Origin: Nemophila menziesii
Lineage: Eukaryota; Streptophyta; Magnoliopsida; Boraginales; Hydrophyllaceae
Reading direction: 5' to 3'
DNA length: 64,000 bases
Assembly: GCA_029959085.1 (NCBI GenBank)
Contig: JARWIR010000017.1
Span: 19,457,507-19,521,506 of the forward strand
Below, in pieces: positions 38,804 through 49,700 of the stretch. The notes under the pieces were generated by a model that had not been told where the DNA came from, ran no database searches, and saw nothing but the letters and a program-made list of their open reading frames with translations. Within the stretch, counting starts at the first letter, position 1. Each line of letters starts with the position of its first letter. A program made the translations under genes and the position numbers.

Positions 38804-38926
38804 CATATCAACCTGTCTGTGTGAGTCGTTGGTAGAATTTTATAGTAGTATTAGTAGGCTATATTTTAGTTGTATTAGTACATGATCTTCGTTTCTTGTA
38901 TCTGACAAAAAAAAACAAAAAAAAGG

Positions 38927-39182
38927 TAGACAAATAAAAATAGACGAAAAAATTAATAAATAAGAATGAAATTTTTGAAATGGGTAAGACTTTTATCCAA
39001 TATTAAGTGGTCCAATAATTATTACATAATCATTATTTTCTTTGTTCATTTTTATTTGCCTACTTTTTTGATACACAAATATTAAAAAAAATGTATTCAA
39101 TACTCTCCTTGTTTACACAAATATTTTTAACTAATATATATGAGATCATGTATCTAATATTGGATGGTCCAATATTAATTAC
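38927..39182. repeat. MITE-derived direct repeats
   Basis: Words such as GACAAATAAAAATAGACG (38930), TTCATTTTTATTTGCCTAC (39045) and GGTCCAATA occur in two roughly parallel copies. They belong to the family of the element at 39829-40080. Confidence 0.5.
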
Positions 39183-39813
39183 TAGGGTTGTAAATGAACC
39201 AAGCCATTCGCGAGCAGTTCGAGCTCGTCTCGGAAAAAACTTGGCTCGAGATCGTTCGTTAAACTAAACGAGCCGAGCTCAAGCTCAAAACCAGCTCATT
39301 TGATAAGAGAGACGAATCGAGCCTGCTTGCAAGCTTTTCATAAAATCTCGTGAAAATATGAAAAAAATTATAAATATCTATTAAATATTTTTCCCCAATA
39401 TTTGACTGTTTAAAAATTTAAAACTAATTAATATATTCAAAAACCTATCTTTTCCAATTTATAAAAGATAATTTAAAATTCAGCAATCCAAAGAGAGGTT
39501 ATGTGATTGTATTTAATGATAGTTTACAACAGTCAATTATATTCTAATTGATAATCGATACAATTAAAAGGTTTGCAACAATCTATTTTATAATTAATTC
39601 AAATAATTTCGAGATTAAAAAAACTTTTGAGCTTGAAATAGATTTAAACAAGCTTTTAAACTTGAGCTCGAGCTCAGGCTTTGTTATAATTTCACGAGCT
39701 GATCTCGAACACTAATTTCAAAGCTCGGCTCGAGCTTGAGCTCAGCTCGTTTAAATCTATAAAAATAAACAAGCATGTACATCTACTATTTGGCTCAGGT
39801 CTTTACAACCCTA
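39183..39813. mobile_element. hAT-type MITE rich in GAGCTCG words, copy 2
   Basis: It starts TAGGGTTGTAAATGAACC and ends TTTACAACCCTA, a clear inverted terminus. Flanking 8-mers TTAATTAC (39175-39182) and TTGATTAC (39814-39821) differ at one base. It is homologous to 9130-9678 and inserted into MITE-derived sequence. Confidence 0.88.
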
Positions 39814-39828
39814 TTGATTACATAAGTA

Positions 39829-40080
39829 CTTTTTTCGTCCATTTTTATTTATCCACCTTTTTGGTGCACATTGATTAAAAAAAGTATTTAATACTCATCT
39901 TCTTTACACAAATATTCTTAATTAATATATATGACATCATTTATTACAATAATTTTTTTGCTATATAATTAGGAGTGATATTGGAAAAATAAGTTAAAAG
40001 TGTCTTGGTATTGAAAAAGGGATAATAATATTAGACACCCTTTATTAGAAAGTTAGACAAATAAAAATGGACGGTGGGAG
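39829..40080. mobile_element. Stowaway-like MITE, 252 bp, TA target duplication
   Basis: The left end CTTTTTTCGTCCATTTTTAT and the reverse complement of the right end CTCCCACCGTCCATTTTTAT match over most of their length. TA flanks at 39827-39828 and 40081-40082. Confidence 0.85.
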
Positions 40081-40364
40081 TAATTATATTAACAATTAGT
40101 TTTTGTGGGATTGACATATGAGTTTTAGAGACAATATTAATGGTTTATAAGGAACATGTGGTTAGGTTCTTCTTCAAAGAGGTCATATCTCAATCTTATG
40201 GGTGATCAAATACTAATATACGTTCAAATAGAATAAAAACCACATAAAAGAAAAAAAATAAGTGGCATTAAGTATGGATCACCAAATTAGTGAGTCATGA
40301 ATATCAACTCACTGAGTTTATCGATACTTTCCACCTCTGACCACCACCCACTGACCAGTGCCAG
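40081..40364. other. Intergenic DNA
   Basis: No gene or repeat boundary was recognised in this short stretch. Confidence 0.4.
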
Positions 40365-40565
40365 AGATTTTACTGAATGCTCGGAGATTTTACTGAGTGA
40401 TCGGATATTTTACTAAGTGCTTAGAAATTTCACTAAGTGCTATGATATTTTACTGAGTTCTCAAAAACTTTACTAAGTGTTCGGATATTATACTGAGTGC
40501 TCGAATATTTTACTGAGTATTCATGCAAATTTACTGAGTATTGATGGAAAATTCACTAAGTATTG
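40365..40565 (+). repeat. Minisatellite, about 20-bp unit, 8-10 copies
   Basis: Units read like AGATTTTACTGAGTGCTCGG with changes in most copies. The core TTTACTGAGT or TTTACTAAGT recurs every 20 bp at first, and the spacing loosens toward the right end. Confidence 0.9.
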
Positions 40566-41329
40566 GGAAAAAAAGTCTTCTGAGTATTAGTGAATTTCAC
40601 TGAGCACGGGCGAAACACTGAGTATGCTCAGTAAATTCTCTGCATATATATGTCATCACAAAGCTCCCAGAACAAAACTTCTTCTTCGTCGGATCTTCTC
40701 GACGAGTTTCGGAGTTAGCCGGGGCTGGTTCTACTTCTTCTTACTATGAACAAAGTTGTGTCGGTTCTTGTTACTCGCCTATCTTATCTTTGAGTGTATT
40801 TATAGTCTACTTATCTAAAGTCCACAAAAGTTTGGACCTTTAGTTAAAATCAAGAGTTCAAATTTCGAGTTAGATTTTATAATTACGCATTGTCCTATTC
40901 ACCCCACTTCTAGGATACTATATTGGTATTTCATACATATAGTCAAATAAGTTAATAATAATTCATATTTCACAATGAGCAACATATGCACAATTTCAAA
41001 ATTAGTTATAGTTTATAATCTTCATGACCATGAATCTGTTATGCTCAATAGTCTTAGTAACATTAGGGAAGTATTTGATATGTTTGATTCTTTAATTATT
41101 TAATGTTACTATTTTAATATATTATCAAATAAGTATCATTAAGCATATGATATGTTCATTAACTTCATTTACAATAACTTATTCTTGCAACATTATGGAA
41201 GTATCTAATATGTATGACTCTTAAATTAATTATTGTTATGATGTTAATATATTTGCAAATAAGTATTATTAGCATAAGTATCTAATAAAAAAATCCTAGT
41301 AGATCAAGAGATATCAGTAGAAAGACAAG
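40566..41329 (+). other. Possible decayed LTR leader
   Basis: A stretch ending CATTGTCCTATTCACCCC...TATTGGTATTTCA (about 40889-40932) resembles the junction of a Copia LTR leader with a tRNA-Met primer site, but the primer-site match is poor. The remainder is AT-rich. Confidence 0.3.
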
Positions 41330-42565
41330 ATTAAAAAGTGCAACTGATAAGGATACCGTGATTTGTAGCGTTTGTGTGCACGAAACAAGGGGTATACACT
41401 GAGCCAAACAATACCAAATGGGAAATTCGAGAAGTACACAAATATGATAGGAAAATCCCCATAAGTCAAAGAGGAGTTGATTTGGAACATGAATAAGAGG
41501 AAAAAATAATGGAACAACAAAATTTATATGACGGTTATTAGGATCTTGAGAAATCTGGAGATGATGATGAGGAAGTTATGAATGTAGAAGAAACTGTGAG
41601 GGTTGGAGCAAAAATAGGAAGGGAGATTTTAGAATTGGGAGTCGCAAATAAGAAAGGATCATGGCCTTCAGGTAAAAAAAGGCCTATGGATGTGTTCATA
41701 ATGGAAATATGGCAAACCAAAAAACAACAAAGTATCTTAGATTCTTGTATTAAAGAAGCCAAAATTCGAATTGTACGATATATTGCTAGATTTTCTATCA
41801 TGCAAGGATCACGTTTAATGTCACTAACTACTGTTTATTCATGTAAATGCTCGTTGATGTTGGAAAACAAAGGCCCCATTTAAAACTACCTAGTTATCAC
41901 GAGCTTCAAGCTCCTTTGCTAAAAAACAAAGTCGAGTATACTGATAACTTGTTGAGTCCTTACAAAGTTGAATGGAAAAAAAGGGTTGTTCAATTATGTC
42001 AGATGGGTGGAGTGATAAAACTCGCAAGAGTATTATCAACTTGATGGTGAGTTCTTCCCTGGGAACAATGTGTGTGGAGTCGGTTGATGCATCGTCCATT
42101 TAGAAGAGCAAGATTACAATATACTAATTGCTTGATAAATTTGTGAAAGAGATTGGGGAAGTGAATATTGTTCAAGTGGTTACCGACAATGGTAGAAATT
42201 ATGTATTAGTTAGTAGGTAGTGTTTTTATAAAATTTAGTTTTATTTACGACTTAACTTGTATCACGTGCTTATCTTTTATTTAATGAGAGGGAAACTTTT
42301 TAATGCAAAAAGAAAACACATCTTTTGGACTCCATGTGTAGCTCATTGCTTGGTTCTAATATTGGAAGATATTGGGAAGATCTCCAATGTGAAGAAAACT
42401 ATAGAAAGTGGTAGCTTTCCCGTTGGTAATATTTATAACCATCTTGGAGTACTCTATATGTTGAAAACCTAGACAGACAACAAAAATTTGGTTCCATATG
42501 GAGTGACTAGGTTTGCGACAATATTTTAGACGCCAAGTAGCATTCACAAGCAAATAACCTTTTCA
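41330..42565 (+). pseudogene. Dead hAT transposase gene (DUF659 type)
   Basis: Broken frames follow the order of plant hAT transposases with a BED finger and DUF659: a decayed zinc-finger start, KKRPMDVFIMEIW, PSYHELQAPLLKNKVEYTDN, DGWSDKTRKSIINLMVSSSL, VTDNGRNYV, KHIFWTPCVAHCLVLILEDI and GVTRFAT. The last catalytic Glu region and the dimerisation domain are absent. Stops and frameshifts occur throughout, so it is inactive. Confidence 0.85.
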
Positions 42566-42617
42566 AACTATGTTCATAGGTGAGTTATGGTGGTGAGTAA
42601 ATGGTGTAAGGGTGAGA

Positions 42618-42965
42618 TATGTAGTAATTATAGCAATTTTAACTATTTAAGTAATAAAATTCATCTAACAACACTATAGTATATATAAAAAAACTAAAAA
42701 TTAAGTTACAACATCAATCAAAAAATTCTCAAGAATAAGAAAAATAACAAGAAGGCCTATGCGGGCATGTATTTCCATTAACCAGCGCCTAGGCGGCCAT
42801 TTTTTGTCATTAATCAGTGCCTAGACGGGTCAGGCGCCTATTCCACAACGACTAAGGTGCTAGGCAAAAACGCCTAGAGTTTTAACTAGGCGTAAGCGCC
42901 TAAGGGGGGAGTTGACGCATAGGCGGCGCCTAGGCGCGCCTAGGCGGGGAGATCTACAGCATAGA
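42618..42965 (+). repeat. Dispersed repeat with GCGCCTAGGCG palindromes, copy 2
   Basis: Homologous to 5763-6095 along its length and in the same orientation. It has extra GCGCCTAGGCG units near the right end. It sits between the dead hAT gene and the dead Copia pol. Confidence 0.75.
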
Positions 42966-42969
42966 TTTT

Positions 42970-44742
42970 ATTTGAATTAAATGAGATTCAGGAAGATGAT
43001 ATGCAAATAAATGTGACACCTGATGAGGTAACAGATACTCAAGAAATGGAGACGGACACTCCTATACATTTAAGATGGAAGAAACCATTACATCATTTAG
43101 TAATCCTATTTCTCGAGATTCTCAACCTAAGAGAAGTGCTAGAGGTTTAGTTCTTCATCGTCGGTTCGAAATCGAAGGAGGAGTCTTTATGATAACTCCA
43201 TAAGATGAAGATGAACCTCGAACAGTTAATGAAACACTTTCATGTCCTGCTAAGAATGAATGGCAGAAAGCAACGGAAGAAGAAATGGAGTCGATGAATA
43301 AAAACCAGGTATGGGAACTGGTTAATCTCCCGAAAAGACATAAGCCGATTGGGAACAAATGGGTTCTCAAAGTAAAAGAGGAAACCTGACAATTCTATTG
43401 ATAGGTATAAAGGTCCCTTGGTAGCGAAAGTCTATACTCAACGGGAAGGAATAGATTTTGAGAAAAAAATTCTCCTACTATTAGATTTACCTCAATACGT
43501 CTTATTTTAGCTGTTGTGGCGCATCTCGATCTGGCGTTTCACAAAATGGATGTTAAAACTGCATTTCTAAATGAAGATCTATAAGAGGTTATTTTCATGG
43601 AACAACCCTCGGGTTTCGTCGCAAAAGATCAAGAGAATAAAGTATGAGATTGTTAAAATCAATCTATGGTCTTAATCAAGTCTCGAGACAGTGAAATTTG
43701 AGATTTCATGAAGTCATTTCATCAAATGGATTTGAGATGATAAACGAAGACCACTTTGATTTTGTTAAATGTTCCAAGAAAAAATTTATAATTTTTATCT
43801 CCATATATGGATGACATCCTATTAACTGGGTATGATAAAGAGTTTATTCAAGCTAATAAGGAGTGGCTAGCTTCTCAATTTGATATGAAAGATACGGGAG
43901 AAGCAAATTATATTCTTGGTGTTAAGATTCATAGAGATATGTCTAGAAGACTATTTTCTTGTCTCAAGAACCTTACATCATGGATATAATTGAGCGCTTT
44001 AGTATGATTAAGTGCAATGCCATTGACACTCTTGTAGCAAACGGAATAAACTTAACTCTCAACATGTGTCCTGGTTTTCTAGAAGAGAAACAGAAAATGT
44101 ATACAGTGTCATATTCCAATTTCGTGGATAGTCTTATATATGTTATGATGTGAACTAGGCCAGACATATGTTATGTGGTAGATTTAGTTAGTCATTTTCA
44201 ATCGAACCGGAACAAGAGAATAAAGTTGTGAAAAGGACATTAAGAAATCTAAAAGGCACTATGGATCGTGCCTTATGCTTTCGAGAAAATAGATTACACA
44301 TAGAAGGATAGTGATATATATGGGCGTAAATCTACCTCAAGTCATGTAATCATGTTGAATAATTGTGCAATTTCTTGAAGTAGTAAGAAACAAACCTGTA
44401 TAATTTTGTCCACAATGGAAGGTGGGTTTGTAGCATGCTTAGTTGTGGTTCAAGTAGCTGTTTGGTTGAAAAGGTTATTTTGAACATTTAGGATTCTCAA
44501 GCGATAATGGGAGTCCTGTTACTATACATTGTGATAGTCAAGCTAAAAGGGCTTGTGTGAATGCTCTTAAGTGTCACAGTATGACCAAACACATTAATAT
44601 AAAGTATATCGTTGTTAGAGATATTATTGCACAAAAGGATGTTAGTTTGCAATACATACATACACGCAATATGCTTGCTGATCCATTCATAAAGGATACC
44701 CTAAGTGATATATTTATGGATATGTTGGATCTATATGATTAA
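42970..44742 (+). pseudogene. Dead Copia reverse transcriptase-RNase H
   Basis: The frame is broken many times but follows Copia pol: NEWQKATEEEMESMNKNQVW, KPIGNKWVLKVK, MDDILLTGYDKEFI (the usual YVDD is altered to a YMDD-like form), YILGVKIHRD and a final LADPFIKDTLSDIF. Gag, protease and integrase were not found upstream, where the hAT-related sequences lie instead. Confidence 0.85.
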
Positions 44743-46100
44743 GCAAGATATAATGTATGAATATTACAAGTTTATGTGTATTCATGTATATATTTTCATT
44801 AGTATGTTTATTTAACTGTTTCTTTTAATATTATCATGTTTGATATATATTATAATGCGTGTGTTTTTTTAAGTATGTATGTCCTATAGACAGAGATTAG
44901 CCCTATCACACGGAAAATCGCCTTTGGCACAAGAAGTGCGCAAAGATGAGACTAACTCATAGTAGTGAAGAACCCTTAAGATAACTTGAGTTAAGATAGT
45001 CGTCATAACTAAGTGTTATTATGATATCATAAACATGGATAAACCATGTTAAGCTTATACTATGATCGAAGTAGAATACCACTGTCTATTTAGTCTACAA
45101 TAGCCAGATATGAGTTGCTTGATTGATTTCATAGAAGGGTTTATCGATCGAATAATTCATCTTAGGCAACGAGTATTGTCTAATTATATATATGTATGGT
45201 ATTTATAAAATTGTGACATACAATTGGAGCTATATGAATAATAACATAGCACGTGTGGCATACCACGTGTGCTTTCGACTAGAAGGAAATGAAGAGTCGA
45301 TCCCTGTTTATTCATTATGTGATGCCTTCAGAATTGTGTCCTTATTATTTTTGACTATGTCTTGATATTTTGATTAGGTGCATGTTACTTTAAACATACT
45401 ACCAGTGATCATGAATGATTCAGTCTAAGGGGGTATGTTTGGAAAAGCAACCTAATCAATGTAAAAGGATTCAAGGGTAAATGGAAGACTAAAATTGTGT
45501 ATCAAAGTATGTGCTTGCAGGTACCGATCATGTAAGCCAGTTTGGACTATGACATGATAGTGAGACACATGAAGTTATGTCAGTGAACTCTTTTTATCAC
45601 ATAAAATGATGTGCTATAATTTGAAGGGGTCAGAGTTACTGAAGTATGATATAACAAATTATTAGTCTGGGGTACGACAAGATACGAAAGGAATGAGGTT
45701 TCATTTGAGCAACTATGTACCCTAATAGGTTATTAGTAACGTATGCTCGTATGCTTGTCGGTTGCACGACCTATTTTGTCAAGTATGATGAATTATTCTA
45801 GAAATGTGTATATGAGAAGATTTGAGAAATATTGATTTATGGTGCATTGTAATGCATATACCCGAAGGGAATGATTCCATCATATGCGGGTGGGAGAATG
45901 AAAGAAATAAAAATTAAATTTATATTCCATGTCACCCATTATGGGAAAGATATAAGCGTACATAACTTCCCACTTAGATGGTGGAGGGAGTGGAGAAAGT
46001 GGGAGAGTGGTTTATTAATAGGCATTAAACCGACTCTCCAATTTTATAAATAGAGTCTCTCTTTCTCACAAAATCACAAGAGTCAACGGCAGATAATATC
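44743..46100 (+). mobile_element. Copia 3' non-coding tail and probable start of its 3' LTR
   Basis: About 1.1 kb of non-coding sequence follows the pol remnant. A purine tract GGGTGGGAGAA lies at 45888-45898, followed by a TG that could open an LTR. A TATAAATAG at 46045-46053 would be its promoter. No second LTR was found to confirm it. Confidence 0.4.
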
Positions 46101-46729
46101 TCACAACAAAGAATGTATAATTCTTTTCTCTCCAAATTAAAAATATATAATACTGAGACATTTAGGTGGTGAAAACAAAAGGTTTACTTTTAATAATTAA
46201 ACTTACGACCAATAGCAAAAGAGATTTAATCTTTTTATTTCTATTATAGCGTAACAAAATTAGAAAAATTAAAATAGTTTTAGAAAATTTACCACATATA
46301 TATCCTATTTTAGTTGGGTCTAGCCAGCTATTTCAAAGATTATTTATCTATCATGAGCCGCTTATGTCCAAAATGGTGGTCTAATATTCTTCTCCATAAG
46401 CTTGCAAAATCATTTTTTTCAAATATTTTAATCAGTAAAACTGTTTAACACGTCTGATTTTAGTTTTTAATTGAAATTAAAGAATCTCAATGCTTTAGGA
46501 TAAGCTATTTGAGTCACGTACACGCGTCTCCTCTGATTTACCTATTAATTTCCGGGGAGATTTAGGATGCTTTATTTTTTGAGCAAAAGGCTAGATTTAG
46601 GATGTGATCCAGAGAAAATTAGCATTTTAATTTAATCACGTTTCTTTTTTTACAGAATAGGTCCAAAAGACTAGGAAATAAACTTTCTCCTATTTATTAA
46701 CTAGTTATAATCACTTTAGGTGTGGCCCA
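46101..46729. other. AT-rich intergenic DNA, nothing recognised
   Basis: No coding frame, tail or target duplication was recognised at the left end of the adjoining LINE. Confidence 0.4.
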
Positions 46730-49700
46730 TCCATATTGTTCTTTCACTACCAAACGCATAAGCCCTTTTGGTGGTCTCTGTATGTTATTGGCCTTCCGTA
46801 CCATTTACCCCTAGTTTCGACATCCAGTCTACACACCTATTAGCTTCCTGGTAACTCCAAACAAAGTCAAACTGACCGTTAGCTAATAGTATATCTCGAC
46901 ACGCCCGTATTATATCATTCGAAAATCCCCTTGAGGTCAAACGGCCTTCACTATGTGTGTACCTCACTCGAGTCTATTTCGATGAGAAGAAAAGAGAAAC
47001 CACGACCTGTCACCATATTTAACCCGAAATGCAAGGCAAGAAGCTCCGCCTCAAACGGTGATTTTGCAACAAAGTTACCGGCGAACCCTTCGATATACTC
47101 ACCACAACTATTACGGACTACACCACCCACACCGGCTATCTTTCTCTCAGCATTATATGCCCCGTCAATGTTAAGTTTAAACCCACGAATCGGCTTGACT
47201 CACTTGACTAGTATATTTTTCGCGGATGCTATTATTCCGCCGTCTTGTTCAACACCCCACTCACGTATGTAATCATTTTCCGCATTGTATATGATTGCTC
47301 TCAACTCACAGTTCGACTTTTCCCTTGCATTTTGTTCGAAAATTCTCACGTTTCTATCGACCTAAACATACCACACGAACGCCGCAAAGATAAGTCTACG
47401 CTCACTCCATTCACAAGCGTGGTATCTGATATCATTTTCGCCCACCATGTAAGCCCAATTACTGAACCACTAGTGAACGTTGTTGCAGTCAAGGCTTGGT
47501 GCTGCTGCAGTCGGTTCAAGTTCTGTTGTAGCCCCTCTTGCTCCCTCCTGCTGACCATCTCTCGAATGGAGACTGTCGTTCATTTGTCCAAGCTATTGCT
47601 TCCAAATCCCTCATAGCTGGTCCACGAACCGTTCTCAGCAGATCAGGGGCTGCTGTCAAATTTGTTCCAGCAGCAATTACGCTTCCTGCGTCTGCACTTG
47701 TCCCTCCAGGATATGCACTCGAACTGTTCCGGGTCTGTCGTCCAAGCTGTTGTACCTGTACACCACTCGAAGAACCTGCAAAACAACACTTAAACAGGTC
47801 ATAGTAACCATTGCATCTCCAGAATAGATGCTTTGAATCTTCGACCTCCTAGACCGCACCTCATACATAACCCATCACTCACGATCCCTCTCACCACGAG
47901 GTTACCCCAGTAGATAACCGATCCCATATGGAACGTCATAACAACACCCTGACCTTTTGAGGGCATTTAAGGGACCAAATTTGTTCCCTCTTTAAATTTG
48001 ATCCTCATTTATATGTATCATGCTACTATACGCGGATTTTACTGAAAAGTTACCCGATGACTCTTGGTTCCATTTAAATATTTTCTCATTCCCAATTATC
48101 ACTTCTGTAATATTCCCTTGTAAAATCTCTTGGCCCGCTAGAATATTTTTTCACATTAGCGAATCTGAAGGTTTCACATCCCGTTCCAAGAAGCCTTCTC
48201 TAAAATATTTTTGCCTAAGTTCTTTAACACATAATGACGAGCCACTTTGTAATATCTTCCGTCCCAATTTAGCTAAGAGTGCCTTGTTGTAATTCTGTGC
48301 ACCCCGTAAACCCAACCCTTCATACGTTTTCGGCCGACACAAATTCTCCCATGGAAGTCAATTTACTTTCCTACCATCATTCGAAGACCCCCAGATAAAA
48401 TCCCTTATAATCCTATCTATCTCCCCCTACACATGTACCAGGAGTTTCATTGTTTGCATGATGTAAAAAGGGATAGCTGAAAGAACTGATTGTGCAAGTG
48501 TAATTCTTCCTTCCATAGACAAAATTTGACTTTTCCAGTTCAGAAGTTTGTTCCGCATACTGGATGTTATTCGACGAAAGAATCCTCGAGGTAACCTTTA
48601 TGATCGTATCGGGGTCCCAAGATACACTCCCAGTGAATCACTACGAGTAAATTCTGATCCGACTAGCAAGCTCCATCACCTTTTCTTCCGATACGTTACA
48701 CGAGAAATAAATCAGAGACTTTTCCTCGCTCGCCGTTTGACCTGCCTCATTACAAAATACCCGTAAAACCTCATTAATAAGATCTACTTGCGACTCATTT
48801 GCCTCCGCAAAAATCATCAAATCATCTGCAAAAAAGATGTGTGAAATTGGGAGGCCTTGGCGGTGGAGACGAATGGGTAGTCATTCTCCTCCCTCACAAA
48901 TCCCCTAAATTAACATAGATAACCTTTCCATACATAACACAAATAAATAAGGTGAACGAGGGTCTCCTTGACGAATTCTCCTTTGGGGGGGTGAAATCCT
49001 CTAGTTGTTCTCCATTCCAAAGTACGCTCATCGTATTTGTGGTCATGGTGGACATAATGACTCGAGTCCAAGACTCTGGAAACCCAAAAAAGGAGATAGT
49101 ATCCTCAATGAATCTCCATCTTAGCTTGTCATATGCCTTCGCTAAATCAACATTGATCGCCATGTAACCAACTTTCGTCGACATTGTTTGCATTCTATGA
49201 TCAATCTCTTGCACCAACACCACATTATCAATTGTTGACCTACCCGGAAGAAAGCTACTCTGATTCAAACCAATCTTATCTGCTAGGATAGGACGGACCC
49301 TATTAACCATCGCTTTTATCATGGATTTCACCGGTGCATTGATAAGACAAATCGGTCGAAGCTGTCCCACTAGTTCCGGATCCGTTACTTTAGGAATCAA
49401 ATGAATTAGAGTTCCATTTAAATAAGGTGACAACGCACCCTTCTGTATAGAACTCCGAATCATCTTGCATATATTTGGACCTACAGTATCCCAACATTTT
49501 TGATAAAATAACACCGCAATTCCAACTTTTCCCGGAGCCTTATTTGGGTTTGTTTGGAATAACGCCACTCGAATTTCTTCATCCATAAATTCCTCCGCCA
49601 ACAGAACCTTTTCCATTTCTCCCAGCCTGTCACCTTGTGGCATGGTAAAGGGTCCCACAAACCCTGATATTTTTGAATATAACTACACAAAAAAGTTCCG

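Larger units (their letters stand above)
31523..38926 (+). mobile_element. L1-type LINE with RNase H end, inactive, with nested insertions (LINE B)
   Basis: ORF1 remnants (DUF4283-like, IEDAEEAGRLWF, then a decayed zinc knuckle) run from about 31530 to 33310. Endonuclease follows at 33350-34020 (ITGDLNEI, CFFTWTNKREGSDNIKDRLD, GSDHSP). Reverse transcriptase is at 35400-36500 (IDMAKAYDQVNWDFL, RGIRQGDPLSPLLF, LLFADDALF), then zf-RVT at 37137-37600 (TCEWCKNGAGSIEHI). An RNase H end lies at about 38040-38160 (HIIREHNGVADILAKC). The 3' tail is an A-rich run ending at 38926. Frameshifts and stops break it throughout. It is the same family as the LINE at 6.1-9.0 kb but keeps the RQGDP and FADD motifs. 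A solo LTR and a hAT MITE interrupt it. Confidence 0.92.

Noticed and set aside
40365..40565. CRISPR-like array of short repeats
   Set aside because: The repeats are contiguous, diverged and without unique spacers, and the genome is a plant's.
40090..40932. 5' LTR of the Copia whose pol lies at 43-44.7 kb
   Set aside because: The sequence does not match the candidate 3' LTR at 45.9-46.1 kb and the primer-site match is poor.
44743..46700. Complete Copia element with two LTRs
   Set aside because: Only one candidate LTR start was seen and no partner could be matched, so only a partial tail is claimed.
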